Made by a program: the position numbers and the translations under genes
The notes under the pieces: generated by a model
Databases searched by the model: none
Seen by the model: only the letters and a program-made list of their open reading frames with translations
Told to the model about the DNA's origin: nothing
NCBI GenBank assembly: GCA_034359265.1
Contig: CP136890.1
Location: forward strand, 47,528,501 to 47,592,500
Direction of reading: 5' to 3'
DNA from: Canna indica
Taxonomy: Eukaryota > Streptophyta > Magnoliopsida > Zingiberales > Cannaceae
Length of the DNA stretch: 64,000 nt
Shown here: positions 10,440-22,958 of the stretch, piece by piece
Numbering within the stretch: position 1 is the first letter of the stretch
Layout of the letters: every line of letters begins with the position of its first letter

Positions 10440-11409
10440 TTACACGCTTTTCGAACAGAAAGTTGAACGAAGCCTACTGATTGAACTTTCGGGTATCGAC
10501 TCGGAACGACCAGAAATCTGAGTCCCGGGCGACTCCAGAACATTCACTGTGATGGGAGAAGTTGTTAATCGAGTTATTTTTGACCGACTAATGCAAAGAA
10601 TTACACGCTTTTTCGAACAGAATGCTGAACGAAGCCTACTGATTGAACTTTCGGGTATCGACTCGAAACGACCAGAAATCAGAGTCCCGGGCGACTCCAT
10701 ATCATTCACTGTGATGGGAGAAGTTGTTAATCGAGTTATTTTTGACCGACTAATGCAAAGAATTACACGCTTTTTCGAACAGAATGCTGAACGAAGCCTA
10801 CTGATTGAACTTTCGGGTATCGACTCGAAACGACCAGAGATCTGAGTCCCGGGCGACTCCAGATCATTCACTGTGATGGGAGAAGTTGTTAATCGAGTTA
10901 TTATTGACCGATTAATGCAAAGAATTACACGCTTTTTCGAACAGAATGCTGAAAGAAGCCTACTAATTGAATTTTCGGGTATCGACTCGAAAAGACCAGA
11001 AATCTGAGTCCCGGGCGACTCCAGATCATTCACTGTGATGGGAGATGTTGTTAATCGAGTTATTTTTGACCGACTAAAGCAAAGAATTACACGCTTTTTC
11101 GAACAGAATGCTGAAAGAAGCCTACTGATTGAATTTTCGGGTATCGACTCGAAAAGACCAGAAATCTGAGTCCCGGGCGACTCCAGATCATTCACTGTGA
11201 TGGGAGATGTTGTTAATCGAGTTATTTTTGACCGACTAATGCAAAGAATTACACGCTTTTCGAACAGAAAGATGAACGAAGCCTACTGATTGAACTTTCG
11301 GGTATCGACTCGGAACGACCAGAAATCTGAGTCCCGGGCGACTCCAGATCATTCACTGTGATGGGAGATGTTGTTAATCGAGTTATTTTTGACCGACTAA
11401 TGCAAAGAA
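10440..11409. repeat. HOR-B unit 2 (970 bp), recombinant short unit
   Basis: The head matches the start of unit 1. After ATCAGAGTCC near 10678, where other units continue with a 144-bp monomer plus the 41-bp duplication, this one continues with canonical monomers. From about 10.85 kb it matches the stretch 809 bp earlier (10440 pairs with 11249). This looks like an unequal-exchange product. The length fits 4 x 162 + 2 x 161. Confidence 0.82.
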
Positions 11410-14400
11410 TTACACGCTTTTCGAACAGAATGTTGAACGAAGCCTACTGATTGAACTTTCGGGTATCGACTCGGAACGACTAGAAATCTGAGTCCCGGGC
11501 GACTCCAGAACATTCACTGTGATGGGAGAAGTTGTTAATCGAGTTATTTTTGACCGACTAATGCAAAGAATTACACGCTTTTTCGAACAGAATGCTGAAC
11601 GAAGCCTACTGATTGAACTTTCGGGTATCGACTCGAAACGACCAGAAATCAGAGTCCCGGGCGACTCCATATCATTCACTGTGATGGGAGAAGTTGTTAA
11701 TCGAGTTATTTTTGACAGACTAATGCAAAGAATTGCAAGATTTTTCGAATAGAATCTTGAACTTTCGGGTATCGACTCGAAACGACCAGAAATCTGATTG
11801 AACTTTCGGGTATCGACTCGAAATGACCAGAGATCTGAGTCCCGGGCGACTCCAGATCATTCACTGTGATGGGAGATGTTGTTAATCGAGTTATTTTTGA
11901 CCAACTAATGGAAAGAATTACACGCTTTTCGATCAGAATGCTGAACGAAGCCTACTGATTGAACTTTCGGGTATTGACTCGAAACGACCAGAAATCTGAG
12001 TCCCAGGCGACTCCAGATCATTCACTGTGATGGGAGAAGTTGTTAATCGAGTTATTTTTGACCGACTAATGCAAAGAATTACACGCTTTTTCGAACAGAA
12101 TGCTGAACGAAGCCTACTGATTGAACTTTCGGGTATCGACTCGAAACGACCAGAGATCTGAGTCCCGGGCGACTCCAGATCATTCACTGTGATGGGAGAT
12201 GTTGTTAATCGAGTTATTTTTGACCAACTAATGGAAAGAATTACACGCTTTTCGATCAGAATGCTGAACGAATCCTACTGATTGAACTTTCGGGTATTGA
12301 CTCGAAACGACCAGAAATCTGAGTCCCAGGCGACTCCAGATCATTCACTGTGATGGGAGAAGTTGTTAATCGAGTTATTTTTGACCGACTAATGCAAAGA
12401 ATTACACGCTTTTTCGAACAGTATGCTGAACGAAGCCTACTGATTGAATTTTCGGGTATCGACTCGAAAAGACCAGAAATCTGAGTCCCGGGCGACTCCA
12501 GATCATTCACTGTGATGGGAGAAGTTGTTAATCGAGTTATTTTTGACAGACTAATGCAAAGAATTGCAAGATTTTTCGAATAGAATCTTGAACTTTCGTG
12601 TATCGACTCGAAACGACCAGAAATCTGAGTCCCGGGCGACTCCAGATCATTCACTGTGATGGGAGAAGTTGTTAATCGAGTTATTTTTGACAGACTAATG
12701 CAAAGAATTGCAAGATTTTTCGAATAGAATCTTGAACTTTCGGGTATCGACTCGAAATGACCAGAAATCTGATTGAACTTTCGGGTATCGACTCGAAATG
12801 ACCAGAGATCTGAGTCCCGGGCGACTCCAGATCATTCACTGTGATGGGAGATGTTGTTAATCGAGTTATTTTTGACCAACTAATGGAAAGAATTACACGC
12901 TTTTCGATCAGAATGCTGAACGAAGCCTACTGATTGAACTTTCGGGTATTGACTCGAAACGACCAGAAATCTGTGTCCCAGGCGACTCCAGATCATTCAC
13001 TGTGATGGGAGAAGTTGTTAATCGAGTTATTTTTGACCGACTAATGCAAAGAATTACACGCTTTTTCGAACAGAATGCTGAACGAAGCCTACTGATTGAA
13101 CTTTCGGGTATCGACTCGAAACGACCAGAGATCTGAGTCCCGGGCGACTCCAGATCATTCACTGTGATGGGAGATGTTGTTAATCGAGTTATTTTTGACC
13201 AACTAATGGAAAGAATTACACGCTTTTCGATCAGAATGCTGAACGAAGCCTACTGATTGAACTTTCGGGTATCGACTCGAAACGACCAGAAATCAGAGTC
13301 CCGGGCGACTCCATATCATTCACTGTGATGGGAGAAGTTGTTAATCGAGTTATTTTTGACCGACTAATGCAAAGAATTACACGCTTTTTCGAACAATATG
13401 CTGAACGAAGCCTACTGATTGATTTTTCGGGTATCGACTCGAAAAGACCAGAAATCTGAGTCCCGGGCGACTCCAGATCATTCACTGTGATGGGAGAAGT
13501 TGTTAATCGAGTTATTTTTGACAGACTAATGCAAAGAATTGCAAGATTTTTCGAATAGAATCTTGAACTTTCGTGTATCGACTCGAAACGACCAGAAATC
13601 TGATTGAACTTCCGGGTATCGACTCGAAATGACCAGAGATCTGAGTCCCGGGCGACTCCAGATCATTCACTGTGATGGGAGATGTTGTTAATCGAGTTAT
13701 TTTTGACCAACTAATGGGAAGAATTACACGCTTTTCGATCAGAATGCTGAACGAAGCCTACTGATTGAACTTTCGGGTATTGACTCGAAACGACCAGAAA
13801 TCTGAGTCCCAGGCGACTCCAGATCATTCACTGTGATGGGAGAAGTTGTTAATCGAGTTATTTTTGACCGACTAAAGCAAAGAATTACACGCTTTTTCGA
13901 ACAGTATGCTGAACGAAGCCTACTGATTGAATTTTCGGGTATCGACTCGAAAAGACCAGAAATCTGAGTCCCGGGCGACTCCAGATCATTCACTGTGATG
14001 GGAGATGTTGTTAATCGAGTTATTTTTGACCAACTAATGGAAAGAATTACACGCTTTTCGATCAGAATGCTGAACGAAGCCTACTGATTGAACTTTCGGG
14101 TATTGACTCGAAACACCCAGAAATCTGAGTCCCGGGCGACTCCAGATCATTCACTGTGATGGGAGAAGTTGTTAATCGAGTTATTTTTGACCGACTAATG
14201 CAAAGAATTACACGCTTTTTCGAACAGAATGCTGAACGAAGCCTACTGATTGAACTTTCGGGTATCGACTCGAAACGACCAGAGATCTGAGTCCCGGGCG
14301 ACTCCAGATCATTCACTGTGATGGGAGAAGTTGTTAATCGAGTTATTATTGACCGATTAATGCAAAGAATTACACGCTTTTTCGAACAGAATGCTGAAAG

Positions 14401-14693
14401 AAGCCTACTAATTGAATTTTCGGGTATCGACTCGAAAAGACCAGAAATCTGAGTCCCGGGCGACTCCAGATCATTCACTGTGATGGGAGATGTTGTTAAT
14501 CGAGTTATTTTTGACCGACTAAAGCAAAGAATTACACGCTTTTTCGAACAGAATGCTGAAAGAAGCCTACTGATTGAATTTTCGGGTATCGACTCGAAAA
14601 GACCAGAAATCTGAGTCCCGGGCGACTCCAGATCATTCACTGTGATGGGAGATGTTGTTAATCGAGTTATTTTTGACCGACTAATGCAAAGAA
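11410..14693. repeat. HOR-B unit 3 (3284 bp)
   Basis: The unit begins at the one-T-deleted monomer marked CGAACAGAATGTTGAACG and is repeated at 14694. It holds 41-bp duplications at 11794-11834, 12769-12809 and 13600-13640. It is the longest HOR-B unit. Comparison with 14694 onward shows near identity over its first two thirds. Confidence 0.85.
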
Positions 14694-17469
14694 TTACACG
14701 CTTTTCGAACAGAATGTTGAACGAAGCCTACTGATTGAACTTTCGGGTATCGACTCGGAACGACCAGAAATCTGAGTCCCGGGCGACTCCAGAACATTCA
14801 CTGTGATGGGAGAAGTTGTTAATCGAGTTATTTTTGACCGACTAATGCAAAGAATTACACGCTTTTTCGAACAGAATGCTGAACGAAGCCTACTGATTGA
14901 ACTTTCGGGTATCGACTCGAAACGACCAGAAATCAGAGTCCCGGGCGACTCCATATCATTCACTGTGATGGGAGAAGTTGTTAATCGAGTTATTTTTGAC
15001 AGACTAATGCAAAGAATTGCAAGATTTTTCGAATAGAATCTTGAACTTTCGGGTATCGACTCGAAACGACCAGAAATCTGATTGAACTTTCGGGTATCGA
15101 CTCGAAATGACCAGAGATCTGAGTCCCGGGCGACTCCAGATCATTCACTGTGATGGGAGATGTTGTTAATCGAGTTATTTTTGACCAACTAATGGAAAGA
15201 ATTACACGCTTTTCGATCAGAATGCTGAACGAAGCCTACTGATTGAACTTTCGGGTATTGACTCGAAACGACCAGAAATCTGAGTCCCAGGCGACTCCAG
15301 ATCATTCACTGTGATGGGAGAAGTTGTTAATCGAGTTATTTTTGACCGACTAATGCAAAGAATTACACGCTTTTTCGAACAGAATGCTGAACGAAGCCTA
15401 CTGATTGAACTTTCGGGTATCGACTCGAAACGACCAGAGATCTGAGTCCCGGGCGACTCCAGATCATTCACTGTGATGGGAGATGTTGTTAATCGAGTTA
15501 TTTTTGACCAACTAATGGAAAGAATTACACGCTTTTCGATCAGAATGCTGAACGAATCCTACTGATTGAACTTTCGGGTATTGACTCGAAACGACCAGAA
15601 ATCTGAGTCCCAGGCGACTCCAGATCATTCACTGTGATGGGAGAAGTTGTTAATCGAGTTATTTTTGACCGACTAATGCAAAGAATTACACGCTTTTTCG
15701 AACAGTATGCTGAACGAAGCCTACTGATTGAATTTTCGGGTATCGACTCGAAAAGACCAGAAATCTGAGTCCCGGGCGACTCCAGATCATTCACTGTGAT
15801 GGGAGAAGTTGTTAATCGAGTTATTTTTGACAGACTAATGCAAAGAATTGCAAGATTTTTCGAATAGAATCTTGAACTTTCGTGTATCGACTCGAAACGA
15901 CCAGAAATCTGAGTCCCGGGCGACTCCAGATCATTCACTGTGATGGGAGAAGTTGTTAATCGAGTTATTTTTGACAGACTAATGCAAAGAATTGCAAGAT
16001 TTTTCGAATAGAATCTTGAACTTTCGGGTATCGACTCGAAACGACCAGAAATCTGATTGAACTTTCGGGTATCGACTCGAAATGACCAGAGATCTGAGTC
16101 CCGGGCGACTCCAGATCATTCACTGTGATGGGAGATGTTGTTAATCGAGTTATTTTTGACCAACTAATGGAAAGAATTACACGCTTTTCGATCAGAATGC
16201 TGAACGAAGCCTACTGATTGAACTTTCGGGTATTGACTCGAAACGACCAGAAATCTGTGTCCCAGGCGACTCCAGATCATTCACTGTGATGGGAGAAGTT
16301 GTTAATCGAGTTATTTTTGACCGACTAATGCAAAGAATTACACGCTTTTTCGAACAGAATGCTGAACGAAGCCTACTGATTGAACTTTCGGGTATCGACT
16401 CGAAACGACCAGAGATCTGAGTCCCGGGCGACTCCAGATCATTCACTGTGATGGGAGATGTTGTTAATCGAGTTATTTTTGACCAACTAATGGAAAGAAT
16501 TACACGCTTTTCGATCAGAATGCTGAACGAATCCTACTGATTGAACTTTCGGGTATTGACTCGAAACGACCAGAAATCTGAGTCCCAGGCGACTCCAGAT
16601 CATTCACTGTGATGGGAGAAGTTGTTAATCGAGTTATTTTTGACCGACTAATGCAAAGAATTACACGCTTTTTCGAACAGTATGCTGAACGAAGCCTACT
16701 GATTGAATTTTCGGGTATCGACTCGAAAAGACCAGAAATCTGAGTCCCGGGCGACTCCAGATCATTTACTGTGATGGGAGATGTTGTTAATCGAGTTATT
16801 TTTGACCAACTAATGGAAAGAATTACACGCTTTTCGATCAGAATGCTGAACGAAGCCTACTGATTGAACTTTCGGGTATTGACTCGAAACACCCAGAAAT
16901 CTGAGTCCCGGGCGACTCCAGATCATTCACTGTGATGGGAGAAGTTGTTAATCGAGTTATTTTTGACCGACTAATGCAAAGAATTACATGCTTTTTCGAA
17001 CAGAATGCTGAACGAAGCCTACTGATTGAACTTTCGGGTATCGACTCGAAACGACCAGAGATCTGAGTCCCGGGCGACTCCAGATCATTCACTGTGATGG
17101 GAGAAGTTGTTAATCGAGTTATTATTGACCGATTAATGCAAAGAATTACACGCTTTTTCGAACAGAATGCTGAAAGAAGCCTACTAATTGAATTTTCGGG
17201 TATCGACTCGAAAAGACCAGAAATCTGAGTCCCGGGCGACTCCAGATCATTCACTGTGATGGGAGATGTTGTTAATCGAGTTATTTTTGACCGACTAAAG
17301 CAAAGAATTACACGCTTTTTCGAACAGAATGCTGAAAGAAGCCTACTGATTGAATTTTCGGGTATCGACTCGAAAAGACCAGAAATCTGAGTCCCGGGCG
17401 ACTCCAGATCATTCACTGTGATGGGAGATGTTGTTAATCGAGTTATTTTTGAACGACTAATGCAAAGAA
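14694..17469. repeat. HOR-B unit 4 (2776 bp)
   Basis: Landmarks match unit 3 at offset 3284: the 41-bp duplication at 11794 pairs with 15078, and 12769 pairs with 16053. The third duplication of unit 3 has no counterpart. The unit is 508 bp shorter, which equals 185 + 162 + 161, the loss of exactly three monomers. Confidence 0.85.
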
Positions 17470-17812
17470 TTACACGCTTTTCGAACAGATTGTTGAACGA
17501 AGCCTACTGATTGAACTTTCGGGTATCGACTCGGAACGACCAGAAATCTGAGTCCCGGGCGACTCCAGAACATTCACTGTGATGGGAGAAGTTGTTAATC
17601 GAGTTATTTTTGACCGACTAATGCAAAGAATTACACGCTTTTTCGAACAGAATGCTGAACGAAGCCTACTGATTGAACTTTCGGGTATCGACTCGAAACG
17701 ACCAGAAATCAGAGTCCCGGGCGACTCCATATCATTCACTGTGATGGGAGAAGTTGTTAATCGAATTATTTTTGACAGACTAATGCAAAGAATTGCAAGA
17801 TTTTTCTAATAG
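17470..17812. repeat. HOR-B, partial trailing unit
   Basis: The first two monomers of a HOR-B unit are present (marker CGAACAGATTGTTGAACG near 17481). The third, a 144-bp type, lacks the 41-bp duplication and joins D-type-containing mixed sequence. Confidence 0.8.
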
Positions 17813-20313
17813 AATCTTGAACTTTCGGGTATCGACTCGAAACGACCAAAAATCTGAGTCCCGGGCTACTCCAGAACATTCACTGTGATGGGAGAAGTTC
17901 TTAATCGAGTTATTTTTGACAGACTAATGCAAAGAATTGCAAGATTTTTCGAATAGAATCTTGAACGAAGCCGACTGATTGAACTTCGGGGTATCGGCTC
18001 GAAACGCCCAGCAATCTGAGTCCCGAGCGACTCCAGAACATTCACGGTGATGGGAGAAGTTGTTAATCGAGTTATTTTTGACAGACTAATGCAAAGAATT
18101 GCAAGATTTTTCGAATAGAATCTTGAACTTTCGGGTATCGACTCGAAACGACCAGAAATCAAAGTCTCGGGCGACTCCAGATCATTCACTGTGATGGGAG
18201 AAGTTGTTAGTCGAGTTATTTTTGACCGACTAACGCAAAGAATTACACGCTTTTTCGAACAGAATGCTGAACGATGCCTACTGATTGAACTTTCGGGTAT
18301 CGACTCGAAATGACCAGAAATCAGAGTCCCGGGCGACTCCAGATCATTCACTGTGATGGGAGAAGTTGTTAATCGAGTTATTTTTGACAGACGAATGCAA
18401 AGAATTGCAAGATTTTTCGAATAGAATCTTGAACTTTCGGGTATCGACTCGAAACGACCAGAAATCTGAGTCCCGGGCGACTCCAGATCATTCACTGTGA
18501 TGAGAGAAGTTGTTAATCGAGTTATTTTTGACCGACTAATGCAAAGAATTACACGCTTTTTCGAACAGAATGCTGAACGAAGCCTACTGATTGAACTTTC
18601 GGGTATCGACTCGAAACGACCAGAAATCTGAGTCCCGGGCGACTCCAGAACATTCACTGTGATGGGAGAAGTTGTTAATCGAGTTATTTTTGACAGACTA
18701 ATGCAAACAATTGCAAGATTTTTCGAATAGAATCTTGAACTTTCGGGTATCGACTCGAAACGACCAGAAATCAGAGTCCCGGGCGACTCCAGATCATTCA
18801 CTGTGATGGGAGAAGTTCTTAATCGAGTTATTTTTGACAGACTAATGCAAAGAATTGCAAGATTTTTCGAATAGAATCTTGAACTTTAGGGTATCGACTC
18901 GAAACGACCAGAAATCAGAGTCCCGGGCGACTCCAGATCATTCACTGTGATGGGAGAAGTTGTTAATCGAGTTATTTTTGACCGACTAATGCAAAGAATT
19001 ACACGCTTTTTCGAACAGAATGCTGAACGATGCCTACTGATTGAACTTCCGGGTACCGACTCGAAACGACCAGAAATCTGAGTCTCGGGCGACTCCAGAT
19101 CATTCACTGTGATGGGAGAAGTTGTTAATCGAGTTATTTTTGACTGACTAATGCAAAGAATTACACGCTTTTTCGAATAGAATGCTGAACGAAGCCTACT
19201 GATTGAATTTTCGGGTATCGACTCGAAAAGACCAGAAATCTGAGTCCCGGGCGACTCCAGAACATTCACTGTGGTGGGAGAAGTTCTTAATCGAGTTATT
19301 TTTGACAGACTAATGCAAAGAATTGAAAGATTTTTCGAATAGAATCTTGAACGAAGCCGACTGATTGAACTTCGGGGTATCGGCTCGAAACGCCCAGCAA
19401 TCTGAGTCCCGAGCGACTCCAGAACATTCACTGTGATGGGAGAAGTTGTTAATCGAGTTATTTTTGACCGACTAATGCAAAGAATTACACGCTTTTTCGA
19501 ACAGAATGCTGAACGAAGCCTACTGATTGAACTTTCGGGTATCGACTCGAAACGACCAGAAATCTGAGTCCCGGGCGACTCCAGATCATTCACTGTGATG
19601 AGAGAAGTTGTTAATCGAGTTATTTTTGACCGACTAATGCAAAGAATTACACGCTTTTTCGAACAGAATGCTGAACGAAGCCTACTGATTGAACTTTCGG
19701 GTATCGACTCGAAACGACCAGAAATCTGAGTCCCGGGCGACTCCAGATCATTCACTGTGATGGGAGAAGTTGTTAATCGAGTTATTTTTGACAGACTAAT
19801 GCAAAGAATTGCAAGATTTTTCGAATAGAATCTTGAACTTTGGGGTATCGACTCGAAACGACCAGAAATCAGAGTCCCGGGCGACTCCAGATCATTCACT
19901 GTGATAGGAGAAGTTGTTAATCGAGTTATTTTTGACCGACTAATGCAAAGAATTACACGCTTTTTCGAACAGAATGCTGAACGATGCCTACTGATTGAAC
20001 TTTGGGGTATCGACTCGAAACGACCAGAAATCAGAGTCCCGGGCGACTCCAGATCATTCACTGTGATGGGATAAGTTGTTAATCGAGTTATTTTTGACAG
20101 ACTAATGCAAAGAATTACACGCTCTTTCGAACAGAATGCTGAACGAAGCCTACTGATTGAATTTTCGGGTATCGACTCGAAAAGACCAGAAATCTGAGTC
20201 CCGGGCGACTCCAGATCATTCACTGTGATGGGAGATGTTGTTAATCGAGTTATTTTTGACCGACTAATGCAAAGAATTACACGCTTTTCGATCAGAATGC
20301 TGAGCGAATCCTA
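17813..20313. repeat. Mixed older monomers with two D-type copies
   Basis: Canonical, 144-bp and D-type monomers are mixed; the D-type motif begins at 17963 and 19349. Private changes are frequent, for example CACGGTGATG near 18043, ACTAACGC near 18230, GATGAGAG near 18501 and 19600, and CTTTGGGG near 19839 and 20001. This makes it one of the less homogenised stretches. No gene is visible. Confidence 0.85.
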
Positions 20314-22905
20314 CTGATTGAACTTTCGGGTATTGACTCGAAACGACCAGAAATCTGAGTCCCGGGCGACTCCAGATCATTCACTGTGATGGGAGATGTT
20401 GTTAATCGAGTTATTTTTGACCGACTAATGCAAAGAATTACACGCTTTTTCGAACAGAATGCTGAACGAAGCCTACTGATTGAACTTTCGGGTATTGATT
20501 CGAAACGACCAGAAATCTGAGTCCCGGGCGACTCCAGATCATTCACTGTGATGGGAGATGTTGTTAATCGAGTTATTTTTGACCGACTAATGCAAAGAAT
20601 TACACGCTTTTTCGAACAGAATGCTGAACGAAGCCTACTGATTGAACTTTCGGGTATTGACTCGAAACGACCAGAAATCTGAGTCCCGGGCGACTCCAGA
20701 TAATTCACTGTGATGGGAGAAGTTGTTAATCGAGTTATTTTTGACCGACTAATGCAAAGAATTACACGCTTTTTCGAACAGAATGCTGAACGAAGCCTAC
20801 TGATTTAACTTTCGGGTATCGACTCAAAACGACCAGAAATCTGAGTCCCGGGCGACTCCAGATCATTCACTGTGATGGGAGAAGTTGTTAATCGAGTTAT
20901 TTTTGACCGACTAATGCAAAGAATTACACGCTTTTTCGAACATAATGCTGAAAGAAGAAGCCTACTAATTGAATTTTCGGGTATCGACTCGAAAAGACCA
21001 GAAATCTGAGTCTCGGGCGACTCCAGATCATTCACTGTGATGGGAGATGTGGTTAATCGAGTTATTTTTGACCGACTAATGCAAAGAATTACACGCTTTT
21101 CGAACAGAATGCTGAACGAAGCCTACTGATTGAACTTTCGGGTATCGACTCGAAACGGCCAGAAATCTGAGTCCCGGGCGACTCCAGAACATTCACTGTG
21201 ATGGGAGAAGTTGTTAATCGAGTTATTTTTGACCGACTAATGCAAAGAATTACACGCTTTTTCGAACAGAATGTTGAACGAAGCCTACTGATTGAACTTT
21301 CGGGTATCGACTCGAAACGACCAGAAATCTGAGTCCCGGGCGACTCCATATCATTCACTGTGATGGGAGAAGTTGTTAATCGAGTTATTTTTGAAAGACT
21401 AATGCAAAGAATTGCAAGATTTTCGAATAGAATCTTGAACTTTCGGGTATCGACTCGAAACGACCAAAAATCTGAGTCCCGGGCGACTCCAGAACATTCA
21501 CTGTGATGGGAGAAGTTCTTAATCGAGTTATTTTTGACAGACTAATGCAAAGAATTGCAAGATTTTTCGAATAGAATCTTGAACGAAGCCGACTGATTGA
21601 ACTTCGGGGTATCGGCTCGAAACGCCCAGCAATCTGACTCCCGAGCGACTCCAGAACATTCACTGTGATGGGAGAAGTTGTTAATCGAGTTATTTTTGAC
21701 AGACTAATGCAAAGAATTACAAGATTTTTCAAATAGAATCTTGAACTTTCGGGTATCGACTCGAAACGACCAGAAATCAGAGTCTCGGGCGACTCCAGAT
21801 CATTCACTGTGATGGGAGAAGTTGTTAATCGAGTTATTTTTGACCGACTAATGCAAAGAATTACACGCTTTTTCGAACAGAATGCTGAACGATGCCTACT
21901 GATTGAACTTTCGGGTATCGACTTGAAACGACCAGAAATCTGAGTCCCGGGCGACTCCAGAACATTCACTGTGATAGAAGAAGTTGTTAATCGAGTTATT
22001 TTTGACCGACTAATGCAAAGAATTACACGCTTTTTCGAACAGAATGCTGAACGAAGCCTACTGATTGAACTTTCGGGTATCGACTCGAAACGACCAGAAA
22101 TCTTAGTCACGGGCGACTCCATATCATTCACTGTGATGGGAGAAGTTGTAAATCGAGTTATTTTTGAAAGAGTAATGCAAAGAATTGCAAGATTTTTCGA
22201 ATAGAATCTTGAACTTTCGGGTATCGACTCGAAACGACCAAAAATCTGAGTCCCGGGCGACTCCAGAACATTCACTGTGATGGGAGAAGTTCTTAATCGA
22301 GTTACTTTTGACAGACTAATGCAAAGAATTGCAAGATTTTTCGAATAGAATATTGAACGAAGCCGACTGATTGAACTTCGGGGTATCGGCTCGAAACGCC
22401 CAGCAATCTGACTCCCGAGCGACATCAGAACATTCACTGTGATGGGAGAAGTTGTTAATCGAGTTATTTTTAACAGACTAATGCAAAGAATTGCAAGATT
22501 TTTCGAATAGAATCTTGAACTTTCGGGTATCGACTCGAAACGACCAGAAATCAGAGTCTCGGGCGACTCCAGATCATTCACTGTGATGGGAGAAGTTGTT
22601 AATCGAGTTATTTTTGACCGACTAATGCAAAGAATTAGACGCTTTTTCGAACAGAATGCTGAACGATGCCTACTGATTGAACTTTCGGGTATCGACTCGA
22701 AACGACCAGAAATCTGAGTCCCGGGCGACTCCAGATCATTCACTGTGATGGGAGAAGTTGTTAATCGAGTTATTTTTGACTGACTAATGCAAAGAATTAC
22801 ACGCTTTTTCGAACAGAATGCTGAACGAAGCCTACTGATTGAATTTTCGGGTATCGACTCGAAAAGACCAGAAATCTGAGTCCCGGGCGACTCCAGATCA
22901 TTCAC
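20314..22905. repeat. Second copy of the window's first 4.3 kb, with HOR-A contracted
   Basis: Positions 1-1978 align with 20314-22291 at a constant offset of 20,313 bp. Shared rare markers include the 165-bp GAA-insertion monomer (628 and 20941) and the TTCTTAATCGAG marker (1205 and 21518). The next unit here (22292) carries the AATATTGAACG and CGACATCAG markers of the fourth HOR-A unit at 3527, so the offset drops to 18,765, a change of exactly two 774-bp units. Further on the offset drops by another 162 bp. Confidence 0.92.
21518..22725. repeat. HOR-A at second locus: one full 774-bp unit plus a partial
   Basis: The full unit runs 21518-22291 and the partial terminal unit begins at 22292. 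Local point differences from the first locus include GATAGAAGAAG for GATGGGAGAAG near 21973 and ATCTTAGTC for ATCTGAGTC near 22101. D-type motifs begin at 21581 and 22355. Confidence 0.9.
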
Positions 22906-22958
22906 TGTGATGGGAGATGTTGTTAATCGAGTTATTTTTGACCGACTAATGCAAAGAA

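Noticed and set aside
10549..10845. Plus-strand 98-codon frame as a small gene
   Set aside because: It is two neighbouring monomers fused because the TGA became AGA in an ATCAGAG variant. The same occurs at 6277-6573, 8240-8473 and others.
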